The notes beneath the pieces are model-generated. The model made no database searches and had not been told where the DNA came from. It saw only the letters and a list, made by a program, of their open reading frames with translations. A stretch of DNA of 64,000 nt from assembly GCA_036346255.1 (NCBI GenBank), contig CM070635.1, forward strand, positions 45,597,715 to 45,661,714, given 5' to 3'. How positions within the stretch are numbered: the first letter of the stretch is position 1; every line of letters begins with the position of its first letter. This DNA comes from Ampelocalamus luodianensis. Its lineage: Eukaryota; Streptophyta; Magnoliopsida; Poales; Poaceae. Positions 35,301 through 46,492 of this stretch are shown one piece after another. The position numbers and the translations under genes are program-made.

Positions 35301-38300
35301 GACAAATTAAAATGATATTACAAAGCATTGGGCATCACATATATCAACAAGACAAGCCTTTCCCGTGGCCGCGACCTCAACGTCTGCCATGTCGACCGCC
35401 TTGAGTGGGGTGGTCGGATGAGGTCCCCGCGGCGCTGTCTGGACTGCCGATGTCTTCATCATGTGCATTTCTCGTAGGGTATTTCCTGAAGGTGTGCCCA
35501 AACTCTCTGCAAATGGAGCACTTCTTCGTACAACGCCCGGCCTCTGTTTCGTCCATGTCGTTCCTGATACGTCGTACCTGTCGCCGGCCAACCTTTTCTT
35601 TCAGCCTATCAATGTCCGCGACCTAGATAAGTTGCTCCCAGGTTGGATGGCCAGTGAAATGGCCAACCACGCCGTAACCATACAGCTCTGCACTCCAGGT
35701 TTGCATCACCTCTTCCTTGTTGAAATAATCAGAGAGGTACTGGTCGGGATACTACGCCACCGTCGAACATGCGGCCATGACATGTGAGCATGACCTATGC
35801 AGAAGAAGAGGTTTGCTGCAAGTGCATACACAACTAGCGCAGCGTAGCGTGCACTCGTGGGTGATCTTCTCGCGGTTCGTTCTAGCGTCTTTTATACCTG
35901 CACAGTATCTCGAAGCAAAGCTCTCTTGTGCCCATCTTGAATGCCCGGTGCATCTCACCCTTCTTGCTCTTCTCTATGTACTTGGTGATCATAGCGGAGT
36001 ACAATACTTTGTCATTTGCCATGGGAGCGACGCGTTGTTGCTTGTCAACGAAGTAATCTGTGGTGCCACGGGGAATTGCCTCCACAATACCAATCAAAGG
36101 GAGACACCTGGCGTCACACATGACCCAATTGTACACATCGGCTATATTGGTGGTCATGACACCATATCGAGGACCACCTGTCATGTAGCGACCATTTCTC
36201 CTTAGGCCCATGCTCAATCTAGTCCGAGAAGCATTTCACCCGCGCCCTTGTCTTCCTCGTCACACTATGACCATCTGTGATAACTGTGGCAATGCTTCGT
36301 GGGCCTGATCAGCGCTTGTAGCGGCCTTTTTCGCTGCCTTCCTTCTGTGCGTTCGGATCCGCTCATCCAGAATCTTCCAGAGTGTGTCAAACTTTCGTTG
36401 CTAGTTCTAGTTGCACAACCGTTTGAACAGATTCATCAAGTCCTTGTTGTGGAACTGCTTGTAGAAGTTGCAGATCCACCCATGGAAGTGGTTTGTTCTC
36501 TCATTGTTCTAGCTGAATTATTGCACTCAGCAGGCCCGCATGCCGATCATGTATGACGCATACGTTATGATGGCCTTGTACAACAGAAATCCTCAAATTT
36601 CCCAAGAAGCACAACCAGTTGTCCATGTTCTCACTTTCAACGATTGCGAATGCCGCAGAGAGAACCTGATTGTTCCAGACCGTCGCTATTGCAGTCAGTA
36701 TCTGGCCTTTCTACTTTCAAGTCAGGAATGTGCTATCCACACACAAGATTGGACGACAGTGTCGGAATGCATTGATACATCGACCAAAGGTGAAGAATGC
36801 TCGCATTAGTACCCTCTTATTGCCTCACTTCGGATGCGCGGAATCTTCAATGGAGACATGAGTACTGGGATTCCTGTTCTGTATGACCCGGAGTTGGCCG
36901 GGTATGTTGTGGTAGGAATAGGGGTGGAAAAAAAGCTTGAAACTCGTGAGCTAGCTCGGCTCGTTAAGGACTCAGCTCGAACTCGGTCCATAAGCGAGTC
37001 GAGCGAGTTGGCATTCGCTCGTTATCTTAACGGCGAGTTCAACTAGCTCGCGAGTAGCTCATTCACCTAACAAGCCCGAAGAGAACTAGAAGCCAGCTGT
37101 CCATAGTCCGGTCCACACAAGGTGCGGCGCTCCGGCCAGCGCAGCGCCAAGGCCCAGTACCAACCCTAATCCACCTCGTAGTCTCACGCTCGCACCCAAG
37201 TCCCGATCGCACTCCCGCTCGCTCGGCGCTCGATCGCCCTCCCGACTCGCGCCGCCACAAGCAAGCCGCAATCCTGCCGTGTTCTTTGAGCTCACGGCTG
37301 CCGTTGTCAACGCCTGGCGCGCGGCACACCACCAACCACCGCCGCCTACCACCGCGTTCGCCTAGCGCCTGGCGGTCCCGAGCTCCGCTTCCTCCGCCTC
37401 CTGCTCATTGCGGTCTCCCTTCTGGCGTCGAAATCTTGCCCGGCCTCCGCCCAGATCCGACCTCTCCACGTCGGCTCGGCCTCGGCCTCCTTGTCCGAGC
37501 CTCACAGGCCTGGGCGGTCTTCTAGCATAATTTACTAGTTATTGTTATTGTTTACATTTGATGCAATTGAGTTTGCATACAAATTATGAGTTCTATTCAT
37601 GTTCTACACGGTACATATTAACAACACTAGTTGAATTGTTCATAATGAGACTAACGGCGAGTCGAGCTATTTGAACGAGCTTTGCCGAGCACGCTATTCT
37701 ATTCATTAGCTTAACGAGCCGAGCTCGTTTCATTATGAGCTTGGCCAGAAGCGGTAAGTCACTCGTTATCCACCCAAGTAGGACTCCTCGAACATCTGAA
37801 CCTTGATTCTAGTATCTTACGTTTTGCGGTGATTGTGTCTTGAAACCTTGCCTCAATCGATCGAATGATGGATCGTGGCTCAAAATCTAGATTATTCATG
37901 ATCTCGCGTACATAATGTTTGCGATGAAGCGATGTGAGTTCTTATGGGGCTGCTTGACTCAGTGATGACACGTGTGAGGACCACTATAGAGCATTTCGAT
38001 GGGTGTCCCAGGTTGAAATCGTGCACTTGCGAGGCATCCTCATGTCGCGCTTCACGTCGTAGCATCTTGGGTTAGACTTGGCGGCGTGAATGTGCGCCGC
38101 GGCGACAAGGCCCGGTTTGATTGCCTCTGCCACGACCTCCTTGCATTTGTACATAGCTTGTTGCACGACCTTGCTCAGTGGTACCCTCGCGGCCTGCGAG
38201 GAGCCGTTAACGATGAGGTTGTCGAGCGGTATGTGTTCTACTCGGATGGGACCACTGCTATTCCATAGCATCCTCGTCGTTGGATCCTTCATCTTCCGAC

Positions 38301-41300
38301 AATGCTAGGTAGTCACGGTTTTGAGATCCATCCTTTGGACTAGGGCTTCCATCTCCTTACTCTCGTCAGCAATCCCACTAGCTTGCCTGATTGAAGGAAC
38401 TTCTTCCACACGGTCTTCATCGACAGCATCAGCAACTTTCGGACCTTCGACCATTGTGCGCCGCGCTGTGGATGGAGTCCTCGACTTCTTCTTCGGTATC
38501 ACTACCCCCTTCTTGTTTAGCCACCGATGCAGGAGTGGGCTTGGCATATGCCTAGGCTAGAAGGACCAAATCCCACCGTTCCTCCCTCGTCATGCGTACA
38601 TATGACTGTCATGACCTTGTTCCCTTGAGCTGCACTAACTCCCAATATGTGCCATGTGGTGCTCGGTTGACAAGACAACTCAATCTCAGATCATACACAG
38701 TATGGTCCAAATCGAATGTGTGGAACAACCACCGCATCACAGCGCCCTATGTACTCTGCTCTGATCTTGCTAGGGTCACGGTCGCCGATTCGCCGATTAG
38801 AAATAACGCAAATCAATCCCCTCAGGACCCTTAAGAAGTCCCCTGACCGTAGTAAATTTTGAAATTGGTAGCGCCCGACATATTTGACGTACTATACCGT
38901 AAACAATATTTTCACGATTAATCGCATATATAAAACTATACTACCCACTGAAAATGATTATGTACAACATAGTATACTACGCATCTGTACATCTAAAATT
39001 ATTTAATCCATTCGGTTAAAAAAATTACCTAAAAGGTGGATGATCGGACGGGTAGCGCTTCGCTAGCTTCTCTCCTCCCCTCTGCTCCTCTCCCTTCCTC
39101 CCCTCTTTCTCTTTTTTCTGAATAAAAGTGAGTTATGCCAGAATTTTGGGGTCTTTTATAGAGTAGATTGTGTCGCCATTTGGAATGGCGACAGGGACTT
39201 GCGGGTTCCCTATCGCTATTTGAAATGACGATTTTACTAAATTTTAATATTAAAAAAAATAGGAACTTGCGCTATCCCGATCACCATTTGAAATGGCGAT
39301 TTTCCTAAATTTTAATATTAAAAAATTTAATGACTTGCGGGATCCCTATCGCCATTTGAAATGACGATTATTCTAAATTTTAAAATTAAAATTTTAGCAG
39401 GGATCCACAATAGCTAGTTTCAATGGCAATAGGGTCTGTCGCCAATTGGAATGGCGATAGGGCCATATCGCTGGTCGAAGTGGCGACATGACCCTCTCTA
39501 CACTGTTCTAGGCTATTGTTGCCATTTGGAATGGCGATAGGATAATTTCGTCATTTCAAATAGCGACAGTAGCCTAGTTTTGTAAAAAAAAAATCTCGAC
39601 CATTTACTTTTGTAATTTTCTTTTAAAACAATATTTTTTTTAAAAAAATCACTTATAGAGTGGGAGGGGTAGGCATGCGAAGTTACATCGCTGTTGTCCT
39701 TGGTACTTAATTCATCCCCGGGGTACTTTCGTTCGTTTCTCCAAGCAAGTCTCACCACCTTCAAGTGGGTCTGCTGATATGTTGTACCTCAGCGAGGTTG
39801 GCCTCCGGACCCCGTTTGGGGTTGGTCCCTGGATCTCGTTCGAAGTTGGTTCACCGATTTGTCGTACCTCGACGAGGTTGGCCCCAAACCCTGTCTGGGG
39901 TTAGTCTCCGGACCTCGTCCGGAGTGGGTTCGCCGATGTGTTGTACCTCGGCGAGGTTGGCCCTCGGACCTCGTCCGGGGTTGGTCCCCGGACCTCGTCC
40001 GGAGTGAGTTCGCCGATGTGTTGTATCTCGACAAGGTTGGCCCCCGGACCCGTCCAGAGTGGGTCACCAATGTGTCGTACCTCGGCGAGGTTGGCCTGGA
40101 GTCCGGGGGTTGGTCCCCGAACATCGTCTAGATTGGGTTCGCTGATTTGTCGTACCTCGGCGAGGTTGGCCCCCGCACCCTGTCCGGGGTTGGTCCCAGG
40201 ACCTCGCCCGGAGTAGGTTCGTCGATGTGTCGTATCTCGGCGAGGTTGGCCCCCGAACCTTGTCCGAGGTTGATCCGTCCAGGCATCATGCCTTCGCGAG
40301 GTTACCGTCGGCTCGAGGTAGCGCCGGGAGCCTCCTCCAACATAATGTAACCCAGATAATTAGTACATCAGGCATCCTGACTATTGAAACCTACCCAATT
40401 TCCTTTTGTAGTATTTTGTTATCAACATTCAATTAGCATTTGCTTTAAGAATAATCTTATTAAGGAATTCAAATTTGCAATCTTTTGTACTTAACTTAAA
40501 GTTGTTAAAGAAAGTTTAAAATTTTCTGCTATTATCCACACCGACTTTAATTTGTATACATGGCTTCTTAATTATCATCGTGTTTTCTTCTTGTTGCATA
40601 GGTGTTGATGGCACAGAAGATTGCAAAGGAGAAAGGCTATTCTGATGTTCTCTACTTGGATGCTGTTCACAAGAAGTATCTTGAGGAAGTTTCTTCATGT
40701 AATATTTTTGTTGTCAAGGTAAAACTCTACTGTCAGTTATGCTTGTTATTTTAGTTTGAATACTTATTTTCAATTGGTTCCAGATAATGCCTTTTGGTTA
40801 TGGAAGCTACTCAGCGATCTTCCAAGCTTGGTTAACGACCTAGTGTATTCTAACTTAGTTTGTTTCGCCTAATTGGCAACTGTATTGTCTTTCTAATCCT
40901 GGTAAAAAAAAACGTGGCAGATAAATGAAAAGAGACATGGTTCTTTGAAGCAGATATTCCTTATTCTGGCTTTAAACTCAAGAACCTGTTATGGAAAGTA
41001 TGAAAACACAAAAAAACGTAGACGTCTTTTATGATTAGTGGTTGATAGTAACATCTATTAGTATCTCAAGCATGCCTCTACACTTAAGGAAGGTAGTGGA
41101 TCGGACTGTATACCTTTTTATTTAGAGCTCTGTCTTTTGGACTGAAAAAATGTCACCTTCTACTATACATAAGCCTTTTGTGAATGATTACCTAAATGGA
41201 AACCAGAGGCATGTCTGTAACACATCAATTTGGGAGATAGGTGACATTGGTCAATTGCTCAGCAGTCAGCAGTTAGCACTATCTTACATTGTTATACGAT

Positions 41301-42962
41301 GCCCTGTTACACAGGGATACGGGTTCCCAACCAATATAGGTTCTAGACCTCGCTGACCCAATGAAAGCATGCATGACTGGTCAATCTACACCTGGTAGAT
41401 TCAACCATGTTTTCTGTCACCTTTGTTGCTTAGAACATTGCAGAATTATATCATCTCCTGAAGGACGAACTGTTGTTGCATGCTTTTGGATTTACAGCTG
41501 ACTTTGTATTTGCATAGCAGATAAAACATGCACTGCCTGTTTTCGCTTCAGGATAGCTATTTCAGAAAACTAAAGTTTATCTTATGCATGTTGGCTGTAA
41601 CTTTGATTTGTTTGTTTCTATTGTTGTCTTTTGCACCAGGGCAATGTTATTTCAACTCCAGCAATAAAAGGAACAATATTGCCAGGCATCACAAGGAAAA
41701 GTATAATTGATGTTGCTCTGAGCAAAGGCTTCCAGGTAAATTACTAGTGAATCCCACAAATCGACAAAGCAATCTGTTTAACTAATTGCGTGTTTTTTCT
41801 AGGAGATTAGTTGCCTGTATAGCTCCGACGCTTTCCAGCTTTTGCTTTGATAGCTTAACAGTAGCTTTGGGCAGAAAACGTGCTAGATGAGTCCATGTTT
41901 CTGTAGTATCTCTCAAGCCTTATCCTTTCGTTATGTATATTAAAAGGGGTATCAATCTTTCATTCTACTAAGAATACATTTGTGCTTAGCTCTATATGAG
42001 CTATAGCTACATGGTGAATGAAGATAGACCTTGTTTTTCCTAGTGACGTTGGTCCAAATGGAGAAGCGAGACATTATTTTGAAACCGTCATAGAAAATTG
42101 TTGCATGTGTTTACAATATTTCGGTGTCATCTTAATTATTATATTTGGTTTCTTGGAAGGTTGAGGAGCGGCTTGTGCCAGTGGATGAACTGCTTGATGC
42201 TGATGAAGTGTTCTGCACGGGAACCGCTGTCGTAGTATCTCCTGTTGGGAGTATTACATATCAAGGGAAAAGGTAAACCATTTATCTTTCCTTGAGAATT
42301 CAGTTGTTAGTAGAAATGCATGTGTAGTTAAATCAAATTTAACTTGTTTCTTGAATAAATTAGCTGACACTCATATTGTGAACAGTTCCTTGAATAAATG
42401 AGACATTTAAGCCATATGAACATTATGATGGGCAAACAAACTTGCCTATTACTTCCTTTGTGTTCAACTTCAGTGATTATTTCGTTTGTGATTAGTTCTT
42501 TATGTTGATACTCGCCTTTTCCATACTGCAAATATTTGTGTTAGGGATTGGCCTGTCTGGACCTAATTTTGCTTTGCACTTTTGGCCTTGTTGTCACATT
42601 CTTTCATCCCAGTCGTTCTCTATAGCTTTGCCAAAGCCATTATGCAGATGTAATAATTCTGATTAAATTTTGATTGAATATATCATGTCAACTATTGAAC
42701 TTGCATGTTGGCCTAAAGTTTCCTTATGCGTGGGCTCTTGACTAAAAGAACAACATAGTGCAAGACTGAACCAACAAATTGTTTTACAGCTAACTGTTTC
42801 AACTGATGTTCTAAGTACATCCAATGGCTTTTGCTTTGCAGGGTGGAGTATGCTGGCAACGGAGGAGTTGGCGTCGTGTCTCAGGAACTATACACATCAC
42901 TGACAAGCCTCCAGATGGGTCAAGTGGAGGATTGGATGGGCTGGACTATGCAACTGAATTAG
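32399..42962 (+). CDS. BCAT: Branched-chain amino acid aminotransferase, plastid type, ten exons
   Basis: This class IV PLP enzyme interconverts Leu, Ile and Val with their 2-oxo acids. Exons: 32399-32494, 32734-32822, 32977-33150, 33268-33444, 33546-33677, 33936-34033, 40602-40718, 41640-41735, 42160-42272, 42842-42962, all with GT-AG borders. Key motifs: DWENLCFGIVQTDYMYI, GLFEGLKAYRKTDGSILLFR, PPTGKGSLYIRPLLMGSGA, TGGVKTIGNYAS (the Lys that binds PLP), CNIFVVKGNVISTP across an exon junction, and FCTGTAVVVSPVGSI. The Pro/Arg-rich first exons suggest a transit peptide. Exon 3 reads GVC-TAA where one missing C restores the frame, and exon 6 lacks one C in AGCTC(C)AATAAAC. Everything else is intact, so I treat this as a real gene with sequence errors. 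Intron 6 is 6568 bp because of a MULE and a minisatellite. Confidence 0.94.
35050..35340. repeat. Tandem repeats of about 60-70 bp inside the MULE
   Basis: About five imperfect copies of a unit containing acaaatcacaatgatattac, cattcagcatcac and gtcatcac lie next to each other between the left terminal repeat and the transposase remnant. Unit length drifts slightly between copies. Confidence 0.8.
35370..38737 (-). pseudogene. MuDR-family transposase, decayed and interrupted by a hAT element
   Basis: Pieces in order: RWLFHTFDLDH and VYDLRLSCLVNRAPHGTYWE (N-terminal region), an acidic stretch (GSDTEEEVEDS), then past the nested element AFRHCRPILCVDSTFLT with a first catalytic Asp, WNNQVLSAAFAIVESENMDNW, and VCVIHDRHAGLLSAI with a second Asp. 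The C-terminal part has GRYMTGGPRYGVMTTNIADV, a SWIM zinc finger (CSKPLLLHRSCSHVMAACST) and a degenerate CCHC knuckle (CSICREFGHTFRKYP, final Cys lost). Several stops and frameshifts are present, so it is not functional. Confidence 0.85.
36919..37776. mobile_element. hAT element nested in the MULE
   Basis: The left end taggggtggaaaaaaagc and the complement of the right end (tgggtggataacgag) are hAT-type termini. Subterminal gagctcggctcgttaa motifs are inverted at the two ends. The flanks ggtaggaa and agtaggac share GTAGGA, consistent with an aged 8-bp duplication. No transposase is encoded; the interior has GC-rich frames (37063-37525) that match nothing I know. The family resembles the element at 12927-13766. 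Confidence 0.75.
39770..40285. repeat. Minisatellite of about 80 bp in BCAT intron 6
   Basis: Seven copies of a unit built around gtacctcggcgaggttggcc and ggacctcgtccgg begin at about 39793, 39873, 39952, 40032, 40086, 40161 and 40241 (cgaggttggcc anchor). Spacing is 80, 79, 80, 54, 75 and 80 bp, so one unit is shortened. GC-rich, in contrast to the AT-rich intron. Overlapping plus-strand frames run through the array, so apparent proteins here are artefacts of the repeat. Confidence 0.92.
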
Positions 42963-43060
42963 CATTGAACTGTCCGTCACCACACTTGCATAGATGGATT
43001 CGCAAGATGTCCATCTAGATGAACATGATCATGTACCCTTCAGTTTTGTAGTATCTATTG
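42963..43060 (+). other. Start of BCAT 3' UTR
   Basis: Sequence between the TAG stop and the MITE insertion. No clear polyadenylation signal is visible before the insertion. Confidence 0.5.
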
Positions 43061-43418
43061 GAACTTTTTTTTTTATTAATTAATTATTTTTTATTTTTAT
43101 TTTAAAGATAACCCTCGCGACCTTTATTTCTAATTCTGACCTTTTTGGTCACGCCATCACCCGTAACGTGACAAAATAACACTGTCACGCCAACCCGTAT
43201 TCTGTCAAGCTCTTGTAACGCGCGTGACGGTGTTGTTTGGTTATGTCACCACCGTGGCGTGATCAAAAGTGATATTTCTGGACTTATTCTATGGCGTGAC
43301 AATCTTGTGTCACGTTACCACTCATAAGCGTGATCAAAGGGTCAAAATTGAAAATAAAGATAGCGAGAGGTTAACTTTAAAATAAAAATAAAAAAGAATT
43401 AATTAATAAAAAAAGTTC
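43061..43418. mobile_element. MITE in the 3' UTR region of BCAT
   Basis: The left end gaacttttttttttattaat and the right end ttaattaataaaaaaagttc are inverted repeats of about 65 bp that include taaagataaccctcgcgacc and its counterpart ggttaactttaaaa. Flanks tatctattg (43052-43060) and tatctatgg (43419-43427) are a 9-bp duplication with one mismatch, pointing to a Mutator-type MITE. The interior repeats a CGTGAC/GTCACG motif many times. Confidence 0.85.
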
Positions 43419-43769
43419 TATCTATGGGAGTGGTGTTCCGCCGTATATTTGTAGATGATGGTGCATAAATTACGCCTTCTAAAACTATCAACATGTAGCT
43501 GTTTTGTTTCTGGACGGCACCATGCACACCACATTGGTGCCTTCTCAAATTTACCAATACCGTAGCCTTGGGCTGGCTGTGCTGAGCGATCAGTAATGTA
43601 AAGTAGGATAAATTCTCCCTTGTTCTGTGGAATATCTTTATACTATATTATTATATTCCTATATGATGATAATGGTTGTGTTCCAAGCAATGGGCAAAAC
43701 TACCAGGCAATTATCTGTTTAGTTGAAATATCACAATCGCACACGAAGGTACAATTAGTTGCAAAACAT

Positions 43770-45620
43770 TTTTGCTGTAAGAACAGCTTTTGAGATAAGA
43801 CACTCCTACCAATCACCATATGCAGTGAACTAAGAGGACAGAGCACTCCCTATGGCTGGTTGGGCTATAGGTATCCCTAGCATCCCTATTCATCGGATGT
43901 CATGTCTTGAAGCTTAGTTGCTTTGGAGGTTGAAGAAGAACAATGAAACAATTTGAACCGAAATTCTCTTGTATGGACTGCGCCAAGCTAAATGCTTGTC
44001 GTTGCTGTCTTGGCCAACTGGCTAATCCTACCAAATCCATCTCACTGTCTCTATTCTCTCTTCCCACCAGACATAGAGTCCCACTCCAATCTCTAACTAA
44101 TTTTCCAATCTCCATCATGACGAACCCTAACGACTAGTGTTGCGACTGGCATGCGGGCGTGGACTTGGGCATGTTGGGTGGCTCGCACAGACATGTTGTG
44201 CTGCAGCAACCGGGCAATGCTATGTGATATAAACCTGTGTGCAACGCGGCAGCGTCTCATTAGCATCTAAATTTTAGTCATAGTTCCGCCGCTAACCATA
44301 TATTCTAATTTTCTCAGATGACTTTGTCCTAAATCATCGGTAGATGTACTAATGTTTTCAAATATGTGCCAGTCTTACTCTTTCCATGTTCACCATATCG
44401 TCAGAATTACAACGCTTTCATATGAAGCGGCGATGATTATGCTTTCATGTTTTATTTTTCTCGTGCAGTGGTGACTTTGCGGGATTGGAGACCGAGAGAA
44501 TCCACTCCTAGACCATCACCATTTACTTTCGAGGACTTACGTCATGCCTTTGTTGCTGCCTCCAAGCGCCGGCTCAGGCGGGTATTCCGTTCAAACGTTT
44601 GATCCCCACGCAACGTTGAATTCGAATAAACATGGTTAAGTGTTTGTTATAAACAGCGACTAACAATACGAACAAAAAAAAAAGAGAGGGCGTAAACAGC
44701 TTCAATTCAAACATCCTCAATATCCGCATGTGACATGAAGTTAGAACAGTTACAATTGATAAAGCAAGGTGGTTTACTAATTAGACAATCTCTAATGTTA
44801 TGTTTTAGCCGGTTTAAAGGAGGTGAGAGAAGGCATTGAATCGATTCAATACATTAGAGGAGTCAATTCCAACAAAAAAAATTCTGGAACCGGACTCCAC
44901 TTAAGAAACAACTCATTTATGAAAGAGAGATAATGCGGTTGAGAGATATTATTTTTTTGAGATTTTTTTTAATGTAACGTGAGTCCCAGTTATTAGAAAA
45001 AAATTGGTTCAATACATTGAATAAAAACAAACTCAATTCCTTTAATGTTTACGTGATATGATTTTAAATTGATATCAGTTCAATACACTAAAATGCTCTG
45101 TGATTGATGCCTCTCAGCTTTTGCTTTGATAGCTATAACACTAGCATTCCAGTCTTTCGTAGGTGTCGTGTGTGTGAGTGCGTGCGTGTGTGTGGGCGTC
45201 TATGTGTTGTATTAGGTGTTTCTAAAAAAACATTAGCATTGGACAGTCAAAACTAAAAAGTGGGCATAAGCGTGCTAGATAAGTCCATGTTTCTTGTAGT
45301 ATCTTTCAAGCCTTATCCTTCCATTATGAATATTAAAAGGGGTAACTCTACCAACAATACATTTGTGCTTAGTTCTTCCACTTCTACTGAGGTCCTGACG
45401 GACAAATTCTCCCTTGTTTTGTGGAATAAATTTATATATCATTCTCATATTATGATAATAATGGTCGTGTTCCAACTAATGTTACAAGCAATGGGCAAAA
45501 CAACAAAGGCCAGTATTTGTTTAGTTGAATTATCACAATCGAATACGAAGGTACAATCTGAAAGCAAAGGCCCCGTTTGCAACGCGCGAACTTTTGTGGA
45601 TTTTGTTGAACTGTTGTAGA
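43770..45620 (+). repeat. Mosaic partial duplication of sequences from 41.8-51.0 kb
   Basis: 43780-43830 and 44298-44590 match 48050-48380, including exon 2 of the DUF3615 gene with its intron border. At about 44587 the match switches directly to 50845-51010. 45110-45390 matches BCAT intron 8 (41820-41990). 45410-45570 matches the region after the BCAT MITE (43608-43760). An unrelated segment of about 465 bp (43832-44297) is inserted into the first copy and is flanked by CACCATAT/AACCATAT, compatible with an 8-bp hAT duplication. Confidence 0.8.
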
Positions 45621-46184
45621 TTTTTACAGGAATTAAGCTTTTTGTGCTATATTATTGTATTTTATATAATTGCCTTGAAGCAATATAATATAAATATTTG
45701 CAAGAAGGACCTTGACGGTATCGGCGCTTACAAACTCAGCTTCCTCTGACTCGGTTTACTGGTGCACCTCCGCCCACTCAACAGACTCAACAGTCTCTGT
45801 ATCCCCTCCGATCGACACGCTCTTGAATCGGTGATGTATCCTATGAGACATGCTCGACGCAAAACAAGGGCCAGCGCGCGTGACGCGACAGCGAGAAGAG
45901 AGTAGTGGCTCGAGCGAGTGAGCCATATTGTATCCCGTGTTATGCGATTTTGTTTTGCTATATATGTATACTTATTTTATATGTTATATGTGTACTGCTG
46001 CGCTATATCTATATGAAAACAGAGAACAAGGAGTGTCGATATTTTTAATGGAGTTGTGATGTAACTTTTCATACATAAAATGGACGACAATTCAAATGTT
46101 ACAATCATTACATGATACACACGCGGGTTTATTACAATCAGGATGAAGGAGGAGGGGTATTATCACATGTATCCCGATCAAATA
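45621..46184. other. Intergenic DNA, nothing recognised
   Basis: Non-coding sequence with AT-rich parts. No gene, terminal repeats or tandem structure that I can support. Confidence 0.35.
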
Positions 46185-46492
46185 TGACACTCTTTGTTAA
46201 TTTATTAGTTTAATATGGATGATATTGTTTAATATTGTATTGTACCATAGACTAGATAAGTTTGTACATGAACCAACTGAGAGAAATGCTTGACATGCAG
46301 ACCATATAATATTGTATTGTAGCATCCAACTCGTGTGCGTTTTGAAGGTTATGGTATGTTACTATATGATCTGCATGCTACGTATTTTCCTCAGTTAATT
46401 CATGGATAAGATTATCTAGCATGTGGTACAATACAGTGTTAAAGAATATCATCCACGTTAAACCGATAAATTAATAAAAAATATCATATTTA
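46185..46492. mobile_element. Foldback MITE
   Basis: The left arm (caaatatgacactctttgtt...aatatggatgatatt...attgtattgtacca) is mirrored by the right arm (ggtacaatacagtgtt...aatatcatccacgtta...aatatcatattt). The arms are about 140 bp each with a short centre near 46330. No coding capacity. Confidence 0.75.

Larger units (their letters stand above)
34510..39674 (-). mobile_element. MuDR-type MULE with long palindrome-rich terminal inverted repeats, in BCAT intron 6
   Basis: Left-end sequence (attattttaaaagaaaatta near 34547, then tttttttacaaaaataggcc) is mirrored at the right end (taattttcttttaaaacaat near 39620 and gcctagttttgtaaaaaaaa). The inverted repeats are roughly 170 bp or more. Inside them lie repeats of a TCGCCATTTGGAATGGCGA-like palindrome. 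The interior encodes a decayed MuDR transposase on the minus strand. A hAT element is nested at 36919-37776. I could not identify a 9-bp target duplication, so the outer ends may be off by some bases. Confidence 0.85.

Noticed and set aside
35050..35340. CRISPR-like spacing of repeats
   Set aside because: The repeats are imperfect, contiguous and inside a MULE in a plant intron. There are no unique spacers or cas genes.
34500..39690. 9-bp target duplication for the MULE
   Set aside because: Candidate GTTACA motifs occur near both ends but not at matching positions relative to the terminal repeats.
39765..40436. Several plus-strand open frames of 67-92 codons
   Set aside because: They are translations of the 80-bp minisatellite in different frames and not genes.
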